From: Deroplatys truncata
Taxonomy: Eukaryota > Arthropoda > Insecta > Mantodea > Mantidae
DNA length: 64,000 nucleotides
Assembly (NCBI GenBank): GCA_030765065.1
Contig: CM060990.1
Coordinates: forward strand, 279,399,341 to 279,463,340
Direction of reading: 5' to 3'
Shown: positions 53,091 to 64,000 of the stretch, in pieces
Layout of the letters: the number at the start of each line of letters is the position of its first letter
How positions within the stretch are numbered: position 1 is the first letter of the stretch
The notes under the pieces: model-generated
What the model was told of the DNA's origin: nothing
Databases searched by the model: none
The model's input: the letters and a program-made list of their open reading frames with translations, nothing else
Position numbers and translations under genes: made by a program

Positions 53091-53784
53091 AACCCTGCCC
53101 TCTGCCCTGCCATGCCTACTAGTCCGGATGCCGTTTGTCTCCTCTCACCTCATCCCTCCCTCCCAGGGTATACCGTCAGGGGCTTAGGCACGAAAGATCT
53201 TATAGGTCGAGGTGCTAAGTTCCCCTCCGTACCTAGTCACATTCCTACAGGTATTACAATACACAATAATGTGTTTCTGAAATGCGTGGAAATGCATTAT
53301 TGTAGACTACATCGCACCCAATTAGCACTTAGACAACTTTTATATTTTGAAAGAATAACGTTCCACATCGTACGAGCTGGTAGGGCCAAATAAATAACCG
53401 GAAATATCGGAGTTGCTTCATATTCCTTACCTCAGTAGCAGCGCGACATCCATTTTACACATTTCCACATACCCTGAATTCTTCACCTTACGTTTCTTTC
53501 TCACCATATGTTCTTTCACAGTTCCCTGAAGTACATTTGCTCACTGTTTCTAAATATGTTCTTTTGTTTCAAGAGCTTGTGTATTTATAGTGTAGATGAT
53601 AATAAATGTGCTATTGTAGAGCAAAATAATTGAAATTATTTGAATATATGAAAAATAATCAAACAAAGCTGGTGAAATGATTTCCTTCATTGCACGTATC
53701 GTGGCATTTTGCTCCTCGTCAAAGACATTACTTATATTAACCATCTTGTCGTAAGTAGGACAGTAAAAGAGAAGCTGACGCAGG
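53091..53784. other. Unassigned DNA
   Basis: The part up to about 53230 (pyrimidine- and GC-rich) may belong to the SINE. The rest is AT-rich. Frames at 53112-53393 and 53550-53801 have no recognisable product. Confidence 0.3.
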
Positions 53785-56520
53785 GTGAAATGGTGATACA
53801 TGGGATAGATAGGGAAAACGAGGGAGGTACCAAGGAGGGTAAAGGTTGAAGATGTTCGAGGATGGTTCTGGAAAGAATTTATTAATCATTAGAGATGGAG
53901 GTCTAAGGGTATACGCGTATGCACGTTCGTTGTGAGGGTATGTTGTTCAGTGTATCTGCTGCACGACATGTGTACGACGTCGGTATAACGCAACAAGTTT
54001 TGAATTATGGTTATATCTAAGCTGACCTGTTAGAACCATTCTAATCTAGGCCATCACCTACCCTAATTTTGCACCGAATATCCTAAACCTAACCTAGAAC
54101 ATCCTCTTATCATCTATTCGATTCTGTCATGTCTAACGTAACCCTATACTAACCATTCTAATCTACACCATCACCTGCGCTAATCTCGCACCGAACATTC
54201 TAATCTAACCTAGACCATCCCTTTCATCATCTATTCTATCAATCTAGCGTCTAACCTAACCAGATACTAACCGTTCTAAGCTAACCTAGACCTCCTCTCT
54301 CATCATCTATTCCATCCAATCATCATCTAGGCTACCTGATACCAACCATTCTAAACAACCTAACTCTTACTCTCATCATCTATTCAATCAGGTCATCCTG
54401 TAACCTTACCTGATACCGAACATTCCGATCTAGACTATCCCTTGTGTACCTTATATTTATGGCTTAAATCGTAATTTTGGAGGTCCCTTTTATAGCCATT
54501 TACAGGTATTCAGAGGTATTTTGAGTCCTTTGAAGATATTGTGCACACTTCATAGCCTTTCTTGACACTGGGACATGTGTTTTGGTATATATCAGAATGC
54601 TTTGAAGATATTATAGGATACTTTTACGGTCACCTTAGGCAACCAAGCAGGTATTTTGTGATGGTGCTACGGAAATTAGAGGGTATTTTAGATACTAGCG
54701 CGGAATTGTACGACTTTTTGGAGGTATTCTACCTACAGGTGTAGCTATTTTACACCATTGGCATAGGCTTTTAGGACATTTTAGAACACTGGCAAGGGTC
54801 ACTTCAAGTAATATAGCCACTGGAGCATAAATTGCCGTGCATTTTGGACATTTTAAGGTACTTTAAGCCGTTGGTACAGCTGTTTTGGGGTATGCGCATA
54901 GGCTCTTATATATCTTAGAACACTAGTAGGAGCATTTCAGACATTTGAAGGCATCTGGAGGGTATTATAGCCACTGGATCAGGTATTTTTAGGTATTTGG
55001 TACGCTTTCTAGAGCATTTAGAGGTATTCTAAAGTTATTTTAGGCTGTTATAAGGCATTTAATACAGTTTTCCAGGTATTTTAGAGCAGGCGGTATTTTC
55101 GGCTTCTGACATAAGCGTTTAGCATATTTTGGGACACTGACAACGGCACTTCAAACACATTGATGGTATTATTTGTAGACACTGGGGAAGGAATTTTCAG
55201 GGGATTCGTATAGGGCTTTAGGACATTTCAAAGGTATTTTAGGCACTTGAACGGAAATATTTTTGGGAGGGAAGGACCTTTTAGAACATTTTAAGCAACT
55301 TGAAAGTATTTGACGCACTTTAATCCCATTTTATACAAGTTAAATTTTTTTTGTTGACGTAGGAATGAGTATTTGGAGCTCAGGTACAGGTATTGGGAGC
55401 TCTGCAACCAGGATATGGGCTGATTTATAAATGTTTTGGCCGCTTTGAGAACGTTCTACTACATTTTAACAGGAGTATCACACCTTTTATTGTAGCTTGA
55501 TTCTGTTACAATGCTCATACACTTGTGCTATAAGAATTTGATAGTATTTTTGGAATTGTTAATTCTTTTCACAGTATTTATGGCATTTTCATTACTTTTT
55601 TGATACCTCATAAGCATTCTGTGTACTGTAACAGTACTCTTTATATGCTTTTAAACCTCTACCTTTATCGCTTATAAACTTATAAATGGCAAGCTGCTAG
55701 CGTGTGAGGGGGAGGAGAATTAAACTGTGAATGGTTTACAGACCTATTGAAGCATATTTAAGTATCTTAACCTAACCTGGCTTAGACGATCTTCTCATCA
55801 TTTACTCTATCCCGCCATCGTCTGACCTAACCACACGCCGAACATCCTAGCCTAAACTATCTCAGCTCTATCTGCCGTGGAACATCCTCTCATTATCGAT
55901 TCTATCCTGCCAATGTCTAAGCTAACCAAACCTAACCATAAACGTAAAAGATGTAACACCAAGCGTAACACTCTAAAGTAACCACAAGATGTAACAAGAC
56001 GTAACAAAGGGTAACCAAACATAACAAGTCGTACGCAAACTTTACAAAACGTAACAACAAACGTAACCAAGTGTAAAACACGTAACTACAAAAGGTAGCT
56101 AAAAATAACCAACCCGTTGCTAAAACAACCTAAGCTAACCCATCCTTCTTAGCATACACAATCAATATGCGAGTCTAACGCAACCTATCCCAGACTATCC
56201 CCTCATCATGTATTCTATCCAATCATCAGGTTAGGATTCTATTCTGATAGAATCCTAACCTGATATCAAGTATTCTAACGTAAACTAGACATTTCTTATC
56301 ATCTATCCTGCAATCGTATATCCTAGCATAATACAGAGCATGTTAACCCCACCTAATCAGATCTATCCAACACTAACCAACGCTAACCTAGAGTTTCTTG
56401 TAGTGAAATTGCAGCATTTTATTCAACTGTATTTGAGGGTCTTAAATAGAAAGCTTTACGTCAACTTAGCTTTAGTTTAGCTTGTTGTTAGTGTCCCTCC
56501 TCTTTTATCTGGGCTTGAAA
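53785..56520 (-). repeat. PolB element tail module, copy C
   Basis: Third copy of the tail, same orientation as copy A. Outer end ATACATGGGATAGATAGGGA (53799-53818). TTAGG cluster 2 is 54005-54450 with ATCATCTATTC words at 54106, 54219, 54303 and 54375 (spacing 113, 84 and 72 bp). The quasi-repeat field is 54455-55690. TTAGG cluster 1 is 55745-56400. The last part, CACTAGAAGTTATTCCTAAT at 56526, leads to the PolB end. Same order as copies A and B. Confidence 0.75.
55935..56100 (-). repeat. Short-iteron array, copy C (variant word)
   Basis: Words GTAACCAAGC, GTAACAAGAC and GTAACAAAGG recur every 10-14 bp. In copies A and B the same array uses GTGACC. Here nearly every unit has GTAAC instead. 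Confidence 0.7.
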
Positions 56521-56699
56521 CCAACACTAGAAGTTATTCCTAATAGCAGAGTTACCATCTTCCACTTCCATTATTTTATTTCTTCTTCCTTCTGATCTTT
56601 ATGCAGTGAATATATGGGTGATAGTTAAGTAAATATTCATTTTTCGTTAGCAAACTCAACGAGAAAAACCAACATATTAAGGTATGTATAACATTTTCT

Positions 56700-57385
56700 T
56701 ATGCATGGCTCACAATGCTGTAATGACCATAAGCGCATGTACATACTCGATCATCTACAATAACTCCTTTATCGCCATGAGATGGTAGAGCGATTTTATT
56801 CGCTTCAACCTTTGAAACAATATGGTGATGAGACTGAACTATGTTCATCGGAGATCTTATGATTTCAACGTTTTTTTATACAATCCACATCACTACTGAA
56901 TGTAATATAGTGGTTAATAACGCTCCGTTTAGTAGTCCTCCGTGGTGGGTTTATTACCATGTTACTCTAGTTCCCGTGTCGCGGATTCAAATCCGGCGGA
57001 GAGCGATGGATTTTTTTCGAGCGTAAAATTCTTAGGATAACTTCCTTCGGAAGAGCAATAAAGCCGATGATCCCTTGCCGTAGGTTTACGCACGTAAAAG
57101 GACCTCAAGCCTAATAAACAGGCTTCTGAACAAAATTACCGGTATGTCACGGCCAATATAGAATGGGACGCTAAACACTACAGCAGTTAAAGTGCGGCTT
57201 TAAATAAAACTCCATTGAATTTGATTCCGCTGCGTTTAACACTCTTAATCTTTTTATTACATTCCATTAATACCGAGCACATATATTTTAGGTCTAAGAC
57301 ACACAAATCTTTGAGTGATTTTTCCGTTGGCTTCATCTTTAAATTTTCCCAACAAGTTTTTGAGCTGAATAGCATATATGCTCTT
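56700..57385 (-). pseudogene. PolB gene, C-terminus, copy C, split by a SINE
   Basis: Minus-strand remnant. The piece at 57187-57375 contains CWENLKMKPTEKSLKDLCVL and YMCSVLMECNKKIKSVKRSG, and then the reading continues past the SINE to the C-terminal block near 56730-56800 (DKGVIVDDRVCTCAYG). It is more alike to copy A in 6655-7090 than to copy B. The upstream part of the gene is missing: homology ends at about 57385 and module X begins at about 57430 in the opposite orientation. So the left arm of this second pair lost most of its PolB gene. Confidence 0.76.
56936..57237 (+). repeat. tRNA-derived SINE, copy 4
   Basis: Plus strand, full-length head CCTCCGTGGTGGGTTTATTA, B box GCGGATTCAAATCC, body with CCTTCGGAAGAGC and AGAATGGGACGCTAAAC, tail AACTCCATTGAATTTGATTC. 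It is inserted in the PolB C-terminus. Flanks GCTCCGTTTAG and GCTGCGTTTAA, compared with GCTTCGTTTAA in copy A, form a likely target duplication. Confidence 0.85.
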
Positions 57386-57429
57386 GGATTTGAGCCTTAA
57401 TTACCCCAGCAACTTAAAGAAGCAGAAGA

Positions 57430-59210
57430 TTGGAACCAAGGGTGATCGATAGCTAGTATTATCTACAATTAATATTGCAAACAACTAGTTCAATTTTCCT
57501 TGGGTTGAATCCCCATGTTTCAAAGCCTTCCTTAATTTCCCTCGGGTCTCTAGGATACATTCGTTAGATTAATAAAGTAAAGTGCATGTAAACGTGTTTA
57601 ACATGCAAAATTAATATTACAAACATACTTGATCCTAGTCTCCTGGTTTGGAATACTGATTCAATGTAATTTAATAGCTCTTGAACTAAACTAGTTAAGG
57701 ACTTCAATTAAATTTTATTAAATGTACATCCATACGTAGTTTGCTTCGATGTTCATCTCGGTATCTAAAGTTACGTGTTTGACTCCTAGGTTTTAAGAAT
57801 CTAATTACCTCCAGATGTATCAGTGCTAATGAGCCAAAACAAAGCTTGAACTCTAGGTATTATTACATGCAATCAATACTGCAAATACTTGCTGTTGAAT
57901 TGTCCTTCGCTCGAATCCATATCTTTCAATGTCATCTTTATATTTCCCTCTATAATGTAGGATATATGACTTAGGTTGATGGTGCAAATTCCATATGACC
58001 ATATTTAACACTTACAAATAATATTATAAATAATTTTCCTACTTCCTGAGTTCCAATACAGATTCGAAGGAATTTACTTCTAAATTTAATAGTTCTTGAA
58101 CCAATTCGGATAAAGACGGCAAATAAAAGCGAAACCAATGTTCTGGACCTAAAATATCTTTATAATGATGATAATAGCCTAAAAGTAGGCACATCGATTC
58201 CCGGGGGGATAATTTCATATTTCTTCAAAACTATGGACCTTAACTGTTTCAAATAAAGCCCAAATGATAGATACTTATGAAGAGAATTAAATTACTAAGT
58301 ATTTTTATTAAAAACATAACCTGTTCGATTCTAGAGGTTCAAAAGTTTTGATACTCTGATAAATTACTTTATGCATGATTGGACTGAAATGTAAGTGTTC
58401 TGCGACAGTTGAGTATTGAACGTCTACGGAATCTCATATTGTTTGCTGATTCTATGGAAAATAAAGAAGAGATGGAAAGAAGGGATGAAAAAATATGAAT
58501 ACATGAAATAGTAGAGTATATGAATGGATTTAAACAAATAAGGGTAGAAAATAATCTATGTTAACTTTTAAGCGTCCTGCTTTTAAGGTATTGTGGTAAT
58601 AGAGATAGTGTTAACTTCTTACAGTGGGTGACGGTGGTGGTGTTTGTGGTGACATTCTTTCAATAAATGCATCTGCCGGAATGGGTGTTTGAGAAGACTT
58701 GTTTGTGTTTGGTGTAGATCATATAGAGGCAGTTCTGTGGCGAGTTTCAACGTGTCTGATACAGACAGACATCCTGTCTTTGTTTGAGTGTGTCATCATA
58801 AGATGGAGGTTAGTAAGCACAGAGCTCTAAAATTGTGGTATACAGCAAACCAGTTTGTGCGGAATGGTTTGAGAGCTAACTAAAATGTTGTGTCACCAAT
58901 CACGTTATATATTGTTAAAGGATATTGATATATTAGTGTAATACCAGAGCTTTTAGACACTTAATCACCATTTAATTGCTTAAGGCACTGCGCGATTGAT
59001 ATGAATGTATATATAAATGAGAAATATATATATATATATATAATAAGCAATAACTTGTCTTTAGTATACACACTACCGTCTTCTTAAAACTTTAAAGTCT
59101 CTAAATAATGGGTGTTAACGACGAACAGGAAAGCAATAAAAGCATTAGAGCGCCAGATCTCAATGTAATGTTCCCTGAGAGGTCCCCGGTCTCTCCATTA
59201 TTAGATTCCC
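57430..59210 (+). repeat. PolB element head, module X, copy D
   Basis: Same orientation as 21760-23814, matching it almost end to end. Shared words include AACGTGTTTAACATGCAAAATTAA-type blocks (57590), GATAAAGACGGCAAATAAAAG (58117), GGAATCTCATATTGTTTG (58430), TTAATCACCATTTAATTGCTTAA (58961) and GGGTGTTAACGACG (59109). The 400-bp unit recurs near 57690 and 58095. It ends where LINE sequence starts, at the same point as in the right arm. Confidence 0.75.
59020..59042 (+). repeat. (AT)n microsatellite
   Basis: About ten AT units inside module X copy D. The run is absent at the matching position of the right arm near 23640. Confidence 0.9.
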
Positions 59211-59600
59211 TTCCAGCTTAGATATAACTATAAATATCATGACTAGCAGGTAAACCCTGCGCACACTCAGAACATTAGAAATAAGCAATTAATACTCAAA
59301 AAATTAACGCATGATCTCCACTGTTATTGTCCAGGTCTCATGGACAATACCAGCAATTAATCATTGACACGCTCGCATACAATGCATGCCAGCTACCTAG
59401 CGATCCAAATACTAACCGGGGTGTTATGCGGGATCCGACCAATGCATGTATGCACGTAGATCACAACAATGTACAATTAACATGTGGAAGGATTGTTAGT
59501 GGGTATTTCGCATTGAGCTGCAAGCCCCACATATCACCCCAGCCATTGCACAGCGGATGGGGGTTGAATGTAGTAATGCATTTTCCCCTCACGGAAAAAA
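59211..59600 (+). mobile_element. Jockey-clade 3' region, 5'-truncated (pair 2)
   Basis: Corresponds to 24150-24534. It contains AGCAGGTAAACCCTGCGCAC (59246), GACACGCTCGCATACAATGC (59365-59384), AACCGGGGTGTTATGCGGG and the hairpin (59481-59594) ending in A6 at 59595-59600. It joins module X about where U1 does, with a different truncation point. Confidence 0.78.
59481..59594 (+). promoter_or_regulatory. LINE 3' terminal hairpin, ORF2 subtype (pair 2)
   Basis: CATGTGGAAGGA, then TTGTTAGTGGGTATTTCGC, GCAAGCCCCACATATCACCC, GGATGGGGGTTGAATGTAG and CCCCTCACGG before A6. The closing stem is weaker but the core is the same. Confidence 0.65.
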
Positions 59601-60225
59601 CATAGACATAGAATTAAGGTGAAGGTGGAGCTGTACGGACGGCGGTCATCCCGGTGCAGTGCCGTCGATATCACAGCTCCGACACACCGAGGCGAGGTAC
59701 ACTGCGAGCGTGGTGTAGTGCTCTAAGTGCAGGGACCTCATGACTCGAATCCGCAACGTTCCCCCACCTCAGGGAAATTCGCACTCTGTCTCTGTTTAGA
59801 CCAAGGTTTCATATACCGGATTTGACCCGCGCACCAGCGGCAGGATGCTGCGGCGCGCAATATCCAGGGAACAGGGGCACGTGCAGTGAGTGAATGCGGG
59901 AGTCGTTGTGCGAGGAGACGCTCCGGCGCAGATCTCACCCGATTCTGGTGTGCCTGAGAGGTGACCTGAAGCAACTGCAGGGGAGAGGAGGCCCAGGATC
60001 CAGAGGCTTAAACAACCACCGGGTAAGCCACGTCATGTAACGAGGGACAGACCTACGTGCCGAGAGACCCTCGCAGATCCACGTCTGGAGCATCAGTGCC
60101 AAACGTACCGGAGAATCCAGGCTGAGGGATGGCAGGACCAGGACATAAGGAGACCTGCCTGCAGATCTTCTAGATCTTGGCGTCATCGGAGGAGTCGGAG
60201 ACTCGATCCATCCAGGCAACTTACC
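59601..60225 (+). other. GC-rich segment of unknown origin before ORF2
   Basis: About 620 bp, GC-rich against AT-rich surroundings, between the A-run and the first recognisable endonuclease sequence. Neither strand gives a motif that I recognise, although both carry open stretches (minus 59738-59974 and 59935-60219). It could be the 5' UTR or ORF1 end of the following Jockey unit, or an unrelated insert. Confidence 0.35.
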
Positions 60226-62860
60226 GCGGAGGCAACTTACCGCAATAATCGAGGAGGCAGAACTGTCATAATAATTAAATAAGACACAGAAAATTACCTA
60301 GCAACGCAAACTCAGTTCAGAACACTGGAAGCAACTAGTATTTACATCACACTAGATAACAACCGAGTACTCGTACCGGCGGCATACGCGGCACCAGGTG
60401 CATTAAGCTTAGCTGACATAAACGCGTTCATGCAATTAAACAACAGAGTAATTATAGCTGGTGACCATTTAATGCTAAGCACCAATTTTGGGACTGCCAC
60501 GAGACCAACCCCGAAGACACTGCTACTTTGAACTTAAAAGTGATTATATAATTCACATTCCAACTAAACACACGTAAATTCCTTACAGCAGAAACCTACG
60601 CCCAGAAATCTCAGACTTAGCAATCACTCTTTACCAAACCCGCAGAATCAACTTACAAGTAAAAAACGAACTATCCTCCGACAATTACTACTATTGTAAC
60701 CTTAGAGTGCTCAGCAATCCAAGAACCTCCAGTCCAGCGAGGCAACTACAACAAAGCTGGCTGGGAAAGATTTGCAACGACCGTAAACCCAAACTTACCC
60801 ACAATGGCATTAAGCCTTCCTTCCGCGAGTCGCCAAATATTCAACACGCACTGCATCATTCAGCAGCATGGAAAAACAAAGGGACAATGGCGGAGAGAGA
60901 ACGGCGCCTACGAGTCAAAATTACCTGCGAGTCCCGTTTTCGCCACCTCTGGCATTAAGCACGATCGTAAACATGAAAGCGGTAATAACACAACCCAAGC
61001 AAGCCATCAAAACCGCAACCACCGCGGCGGTAGCGTTAAGTAAACCAAGACAAACTTACTCTAAGCTGGCACAAGACATACACATGCTAGTTGAAGAAGG
61101 AAATCGAGCTAGGCGAAAATGGCAGAGTTCACAACAGATAGCGGACCTAGAATACTTCAGATACTTAAACGGCCTAGTAAAAGAAAGAACAAGGAAGTGG
61201 GAGCACACACTAGAGAACCTCAAGCACGAACGAGACTCTGTGTGGAGAAATAGCTCGTTGCTTAACGCGCGACAAAACTCAAATTTGACCCCTACACTAC
61301 AATCAAACAATCGCTTCAACAGATCAGCAAAAAGCAGATACACCAGCAGACGCGCTGCAACAAACATTACACCGAATCCCACTCCGTCCTGTCCACATTT
61401 CACGGCAGATACGGAGACGCGAGCTGACAACTACAAGGAACAGGTAACTCACAACTTAGTGCGAAAAACATGCTCTGGTGAAATTAAATGACTAATTAAG
61501 CGTCTTCCAAGGAGAAAAGCCCCAGGGCCGGACAGTATCCCTACAGCAGCCCTCTTGCATCCACCGGAGGATGTAAGAAAACTACTCTCTAAAGTATATA
61601 ATTATGTGCTAACAAGCGGGCACTACCCAGACAAGTGGAAGCTGGCCACTGTGGTTCACTTCCCCCCAAAAAGGGGAAATCTATTACACGCGCACAACTA
61701 CAGACCAATTAGTCTCCTGAGCACCCTAGGTAAGCTTCTGGAAAAGTAATACTTAAACGTCTCAACATCCAATTAATTAAACAAAATATCGTAATTCCTG
61801 AACAGCTTGGTTTCCGAGCCAAACATTCACAACCCTACAATTAATCTTGGCAACTGAAAGCATCACCTACGGCTTTAATATAAACAAATCAACAGGTGCA
61901 CTCTTGCTCGACGTTGAACGAGCATTCGAGAGAATATGGCACGCTGGCATATTGAGGAAGCTCAAAACAATAAATATACACAATTGCTTAATCAAAATTA
62001 TAGCAAACTACTTAAACAACAGAAAATTTCAATTCAGGGTGAACAATCACCTCCCGACAGAACGCCCAATCAAAGCAAGAGCACCACAAGGCAGCTTGTT
62101 TGGGCCCACTCTATTTCACATATACACAAACTACATCCCAAAAAACCGTAAACGCAAACTTATATACACGTTGACGATACAGCCATAATGACACAATAAG
62201 GCAAAACCGAATTCATACACCGAAGTTTACAAAGCGCCCTTAACAATCTAGAGGATTGGCTTAAAATGTCAAATTAACGTTAATGCACATAAACGCAAGC
62301 GATAGTTTTCACAAAACGCAACAATCACAGATTTCCAAAACACCAGTTGCCACCACTTACCATATCTGGTAAAAAGACAGGAAGGAAGGACTCAATAATC
62401 TGGCTAGGTCTCACAATGTACCAGGGATTCACATGGAATAAGCACATACTACAAATCCGGATAAAGCCAACGCCCAATTAGGCAGGCTCTACCCAATCAT
62501 TAACATGGACTGCCAGTTAAAGCTCAAAATCATACTCACGCTATACAAAACACTGATCCGAACAGTCTTCACCAATGCTGCACCAGTATGGGGATATGCC
62601 GCCAGATCATACATAAAAAGATTACAAGCTTTCCGAAATAAACTACTACGAATATAGACAAAGTACCTTACATAGCTCCATTTCAGATATTACATGAAGA
62701 GCTTAAAATGCATACAGTAGAAGAGTTCATTACGACACAGGGAATAACAAGCACAACTACCCCTGTCACTATTCGATCGAACGCTATCAGAAGATAACTC
62801 AGAATAAATACAGCACTTCCTCGACAATATTCTGCAGTTATGGCAATGACACTGACAAAG
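60226..62860 (+). pseudogene. Jockey-clade ORF2 remnant: endonuclease, RT
   Basis: More complete than U7. The endonuclease reads RGGRTVIIIK (60255-60285), SLEATSIYITLDNNRVLVPA-like (60325-60380), then GALSLADINAFMQLNNRVII and AGDHLML in place of the usual GDLN (60400-60475). A long linker open to 61491 has NRARRKWQSSQQIADLEYF (61100-61155) and LPRRKAPGPDSIPTAAL at 61504-61555. RT blocks: NYRPISLLSTLGKLLEK (61696-61746), LLLDVERAFERIWHAGIL (61900-61955, motif A Asp kept), RAPQGSLFGPTLFHIY (62077-62130), then VDDTAIM at 62167-62190 after a one-base shift (both catalytic Asp kept). The thumb is near 62555-62650. The stop and frame changes make it inactive. Confidence 0.86.
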
Positions 62861-63340
62861 GACTAATACGCATTATTCGCATCACTAAACGTTTCGCTTC
62901 TCTTTTACCATTATTTTCAGACCTAGCCCGTTGCGGAGCTCTCAAGCACTCAGCCACTAGCTGAGGCGGCCCGGGAGAAAAGGCTTCCCACCGTGATCGA
63001 CATGGGCAGTGAACGACGCGCCGCTGCAATATTGAGTCTGTCACGCAGACGACATTGGCATCCTCACGGACATCGAGCCTGACGAAGGAAAGAGAGCAGG
63101 ATCTATATAAAATGACCGCACCTGTGTACTACAAACGAACAGGCATCATCTACGAAGACCGGCAGAGGAAGCAACAACATATGATAATACATCAATATTT
63201 TACATTATGATTAACTAATACATATAAGCACATAATTCAGTAGAATAATAGCTCACAAACTATTTAGCTTAGTCTACAATGTCATGAATAGCAGGTAAAC
63301 CCTCCGCATACTTAGAATTAAAAAGTAAGCAGCCAAATGA
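62861..63340 (+). other. Jockey-clade 3' UTR, 3'-truncated
   Basis: Matches 23850-24160: CTCTCAAGCACTCAGCCACT (62940), CTGAGGCGGCCCGGGAG, then AATAGCAGGTAAACCCTCCG (63287). The hairpin end is missing. It breaks at about 63340 into the PolB leader, which also lacks its first 100 bp. So a deletion removed the junction seen at 18336 and 33305. Confidence 0.75.
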
Positions 63341-63344
63341 AGAA

Positions 63345-64000
63345 GTGTGTTCCCTTGAATAAGTCGATCAGGGATATATTGATCAATATTTATAAGCATT
63401 TTTGTATCGTTTAGCAGATTGTAGAGATGGAGAGCGCTACATACCAGGAAGTATTTCCAGACACAAAGTCTGCTAACAAGTGTGGTTAGTGTGAAACAGC
63501 CTTTTAGAAACCTTCACAAGAGGCAACATGATTTGGGCATCAAGCAGCTCTTCAAGTATATGCATTGTGAAACATTCTTTAACAATAGCTATAAGGGAGA
63601 ACGTCCGAAGGTGTGTGTAGATTCACTACTCCTTGCAAGAAAATGAAGACGGAGTCTTGGATACATAATGTTTATCGATAATCATAGAAGGTTGCGATAT
63701 CAGAGAGTAGGAAACAGTATTTGAAGGGCATTTGAAATCTTATTTCATTCGGTGTGATTCACCCACAGACATGAATATTTATCTACAGGAGGCAAAGTAG
63801 CGTATAATTCAAGCAGTTCAGAAAGCTTTGGGTTCATAAATCTGTGAAAATTAATCTATTGGTTGAATGCCGATTTATAAATGCTGTTGGAGAAACAACT
63901 GTTAAAGCATTTAAAACACGTAAAGAAGCCATGCTTCTAGAAACGCATTTGGACTTCATGTTAGATGCGAAATTCAAGAACTTAATTCCTAAAATGGAGG
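63345..64000 (+). pseudogene. Zinc-finger / PolB gene N-terminus, copy D (runs off the window)
   Basis: Plus-strand copy matching 33410-34080 of the right arm. The leader has GAATAAGTCGATCAGGGATA (63358-63377). Coding pieces include YQEVFPDTKSANKC-like (63440-63485), KYMHCETFFNNSYKGE (63558-63602), SLLLARK and an NLLVECRFINAVGETTVKAF block (63851-63911), then LETHLDFMLDAKFKNLIPKM to the window end. In this last stretch the frame stays open longer than in copy B, so copy D appears less decayed. The 3' part lies beyond the window. Confidence 0.78.

Noticed and set aside
1..64000. CRISPR arrays, rRNA genes, bacterial operons
   Set aside because: No regularly spaced identical repeats with unique spacers, no rRNA-like conserved blocks, and codon and gene organisation are eukaryotic and transposon-derived throughout.

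Overview
The window is a dense nest of decayed transposable elements from an arthropod nuclear genome, most likely an insect. The support for this is indirect: TTAGG-type telomere-like motifs, an I-clade LINE whose 3' end resembles ones common in insects, Jockey-clade LINEs, insect-type Ty3/Gypsy fragments, and an insect-type zinc-finger/DNA polymerase B (PolB) element. I see no host gene, rRNA, free-standing tRNA, CRISPR array or bacterial-type operon. Almost every coding stretch is broken by stops and frameshifts.

Layout. 250-1981: broken DDE-like transposase. 2345-3475: a SINE and repeat family Y. 3961-39624: two copies of a PolB element arranged head to head (centre near 21650). The left arm (minus strand) is 3961-7845 plus 17140-21560, split by about 9.3 kb of LINEs (7846-12345 I-clade, 12450-17090 another APE-type LINE). 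The right arm (plus strand) is 21760-39624, and carries a 9.5-kb Jockey-clade array at 23815-33305. 39925-42230: Tc1-like remnant, SINE and a palindrome of family Y. 43030-46790: Ty3/Gypsy remnant. 48235-48420: Tc1-like scrap. 49571-49813: second Gypsy scrap. 51240-52340: hAT remnant. 52722-53090: SINE. 53785-64000: a second head-to-head PolB pair, its left arm mostly deleted and its right arm again holding Jockey-clade units before running off the window.

The PolB element. From head to tail it has about 2 kb of noncoding DNA (module X, roughly 400-bp direct repeats), a gene for a zinc-finger/PolB protein of the Polinton type, and a 2.5-kb noncoding tail. The tail has two TTAGG-rich minisatellite clusters, a short-iteron array, and a long field of TTTTAG/CATTTT quasi-repeats. 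No other Polinton gene is visible.

The Jockey-clade array. Head-to-tail units each end in the same structured 3' tail (a 9-bp closing stem enclosing TTTTTAGTGGGTA, then A5-9). Some units carry only ORF1 (gag with RRM-like and CCHC domains) directly followed by the 3' tail. Others carry ORF2 (endonuclease/RT). Two ORF1-only units have nearly identical lengths (about 1461 and 1453 bp). The organisation recalls the gag-only HeT-A and RT-coding TART partnership of Drosophila. At least two independent arrays end at the same point upstream of the PolB gene. This ORF1-only/ORF2 pairing inside a palindromic PolB element is the most interesting feature of the window.
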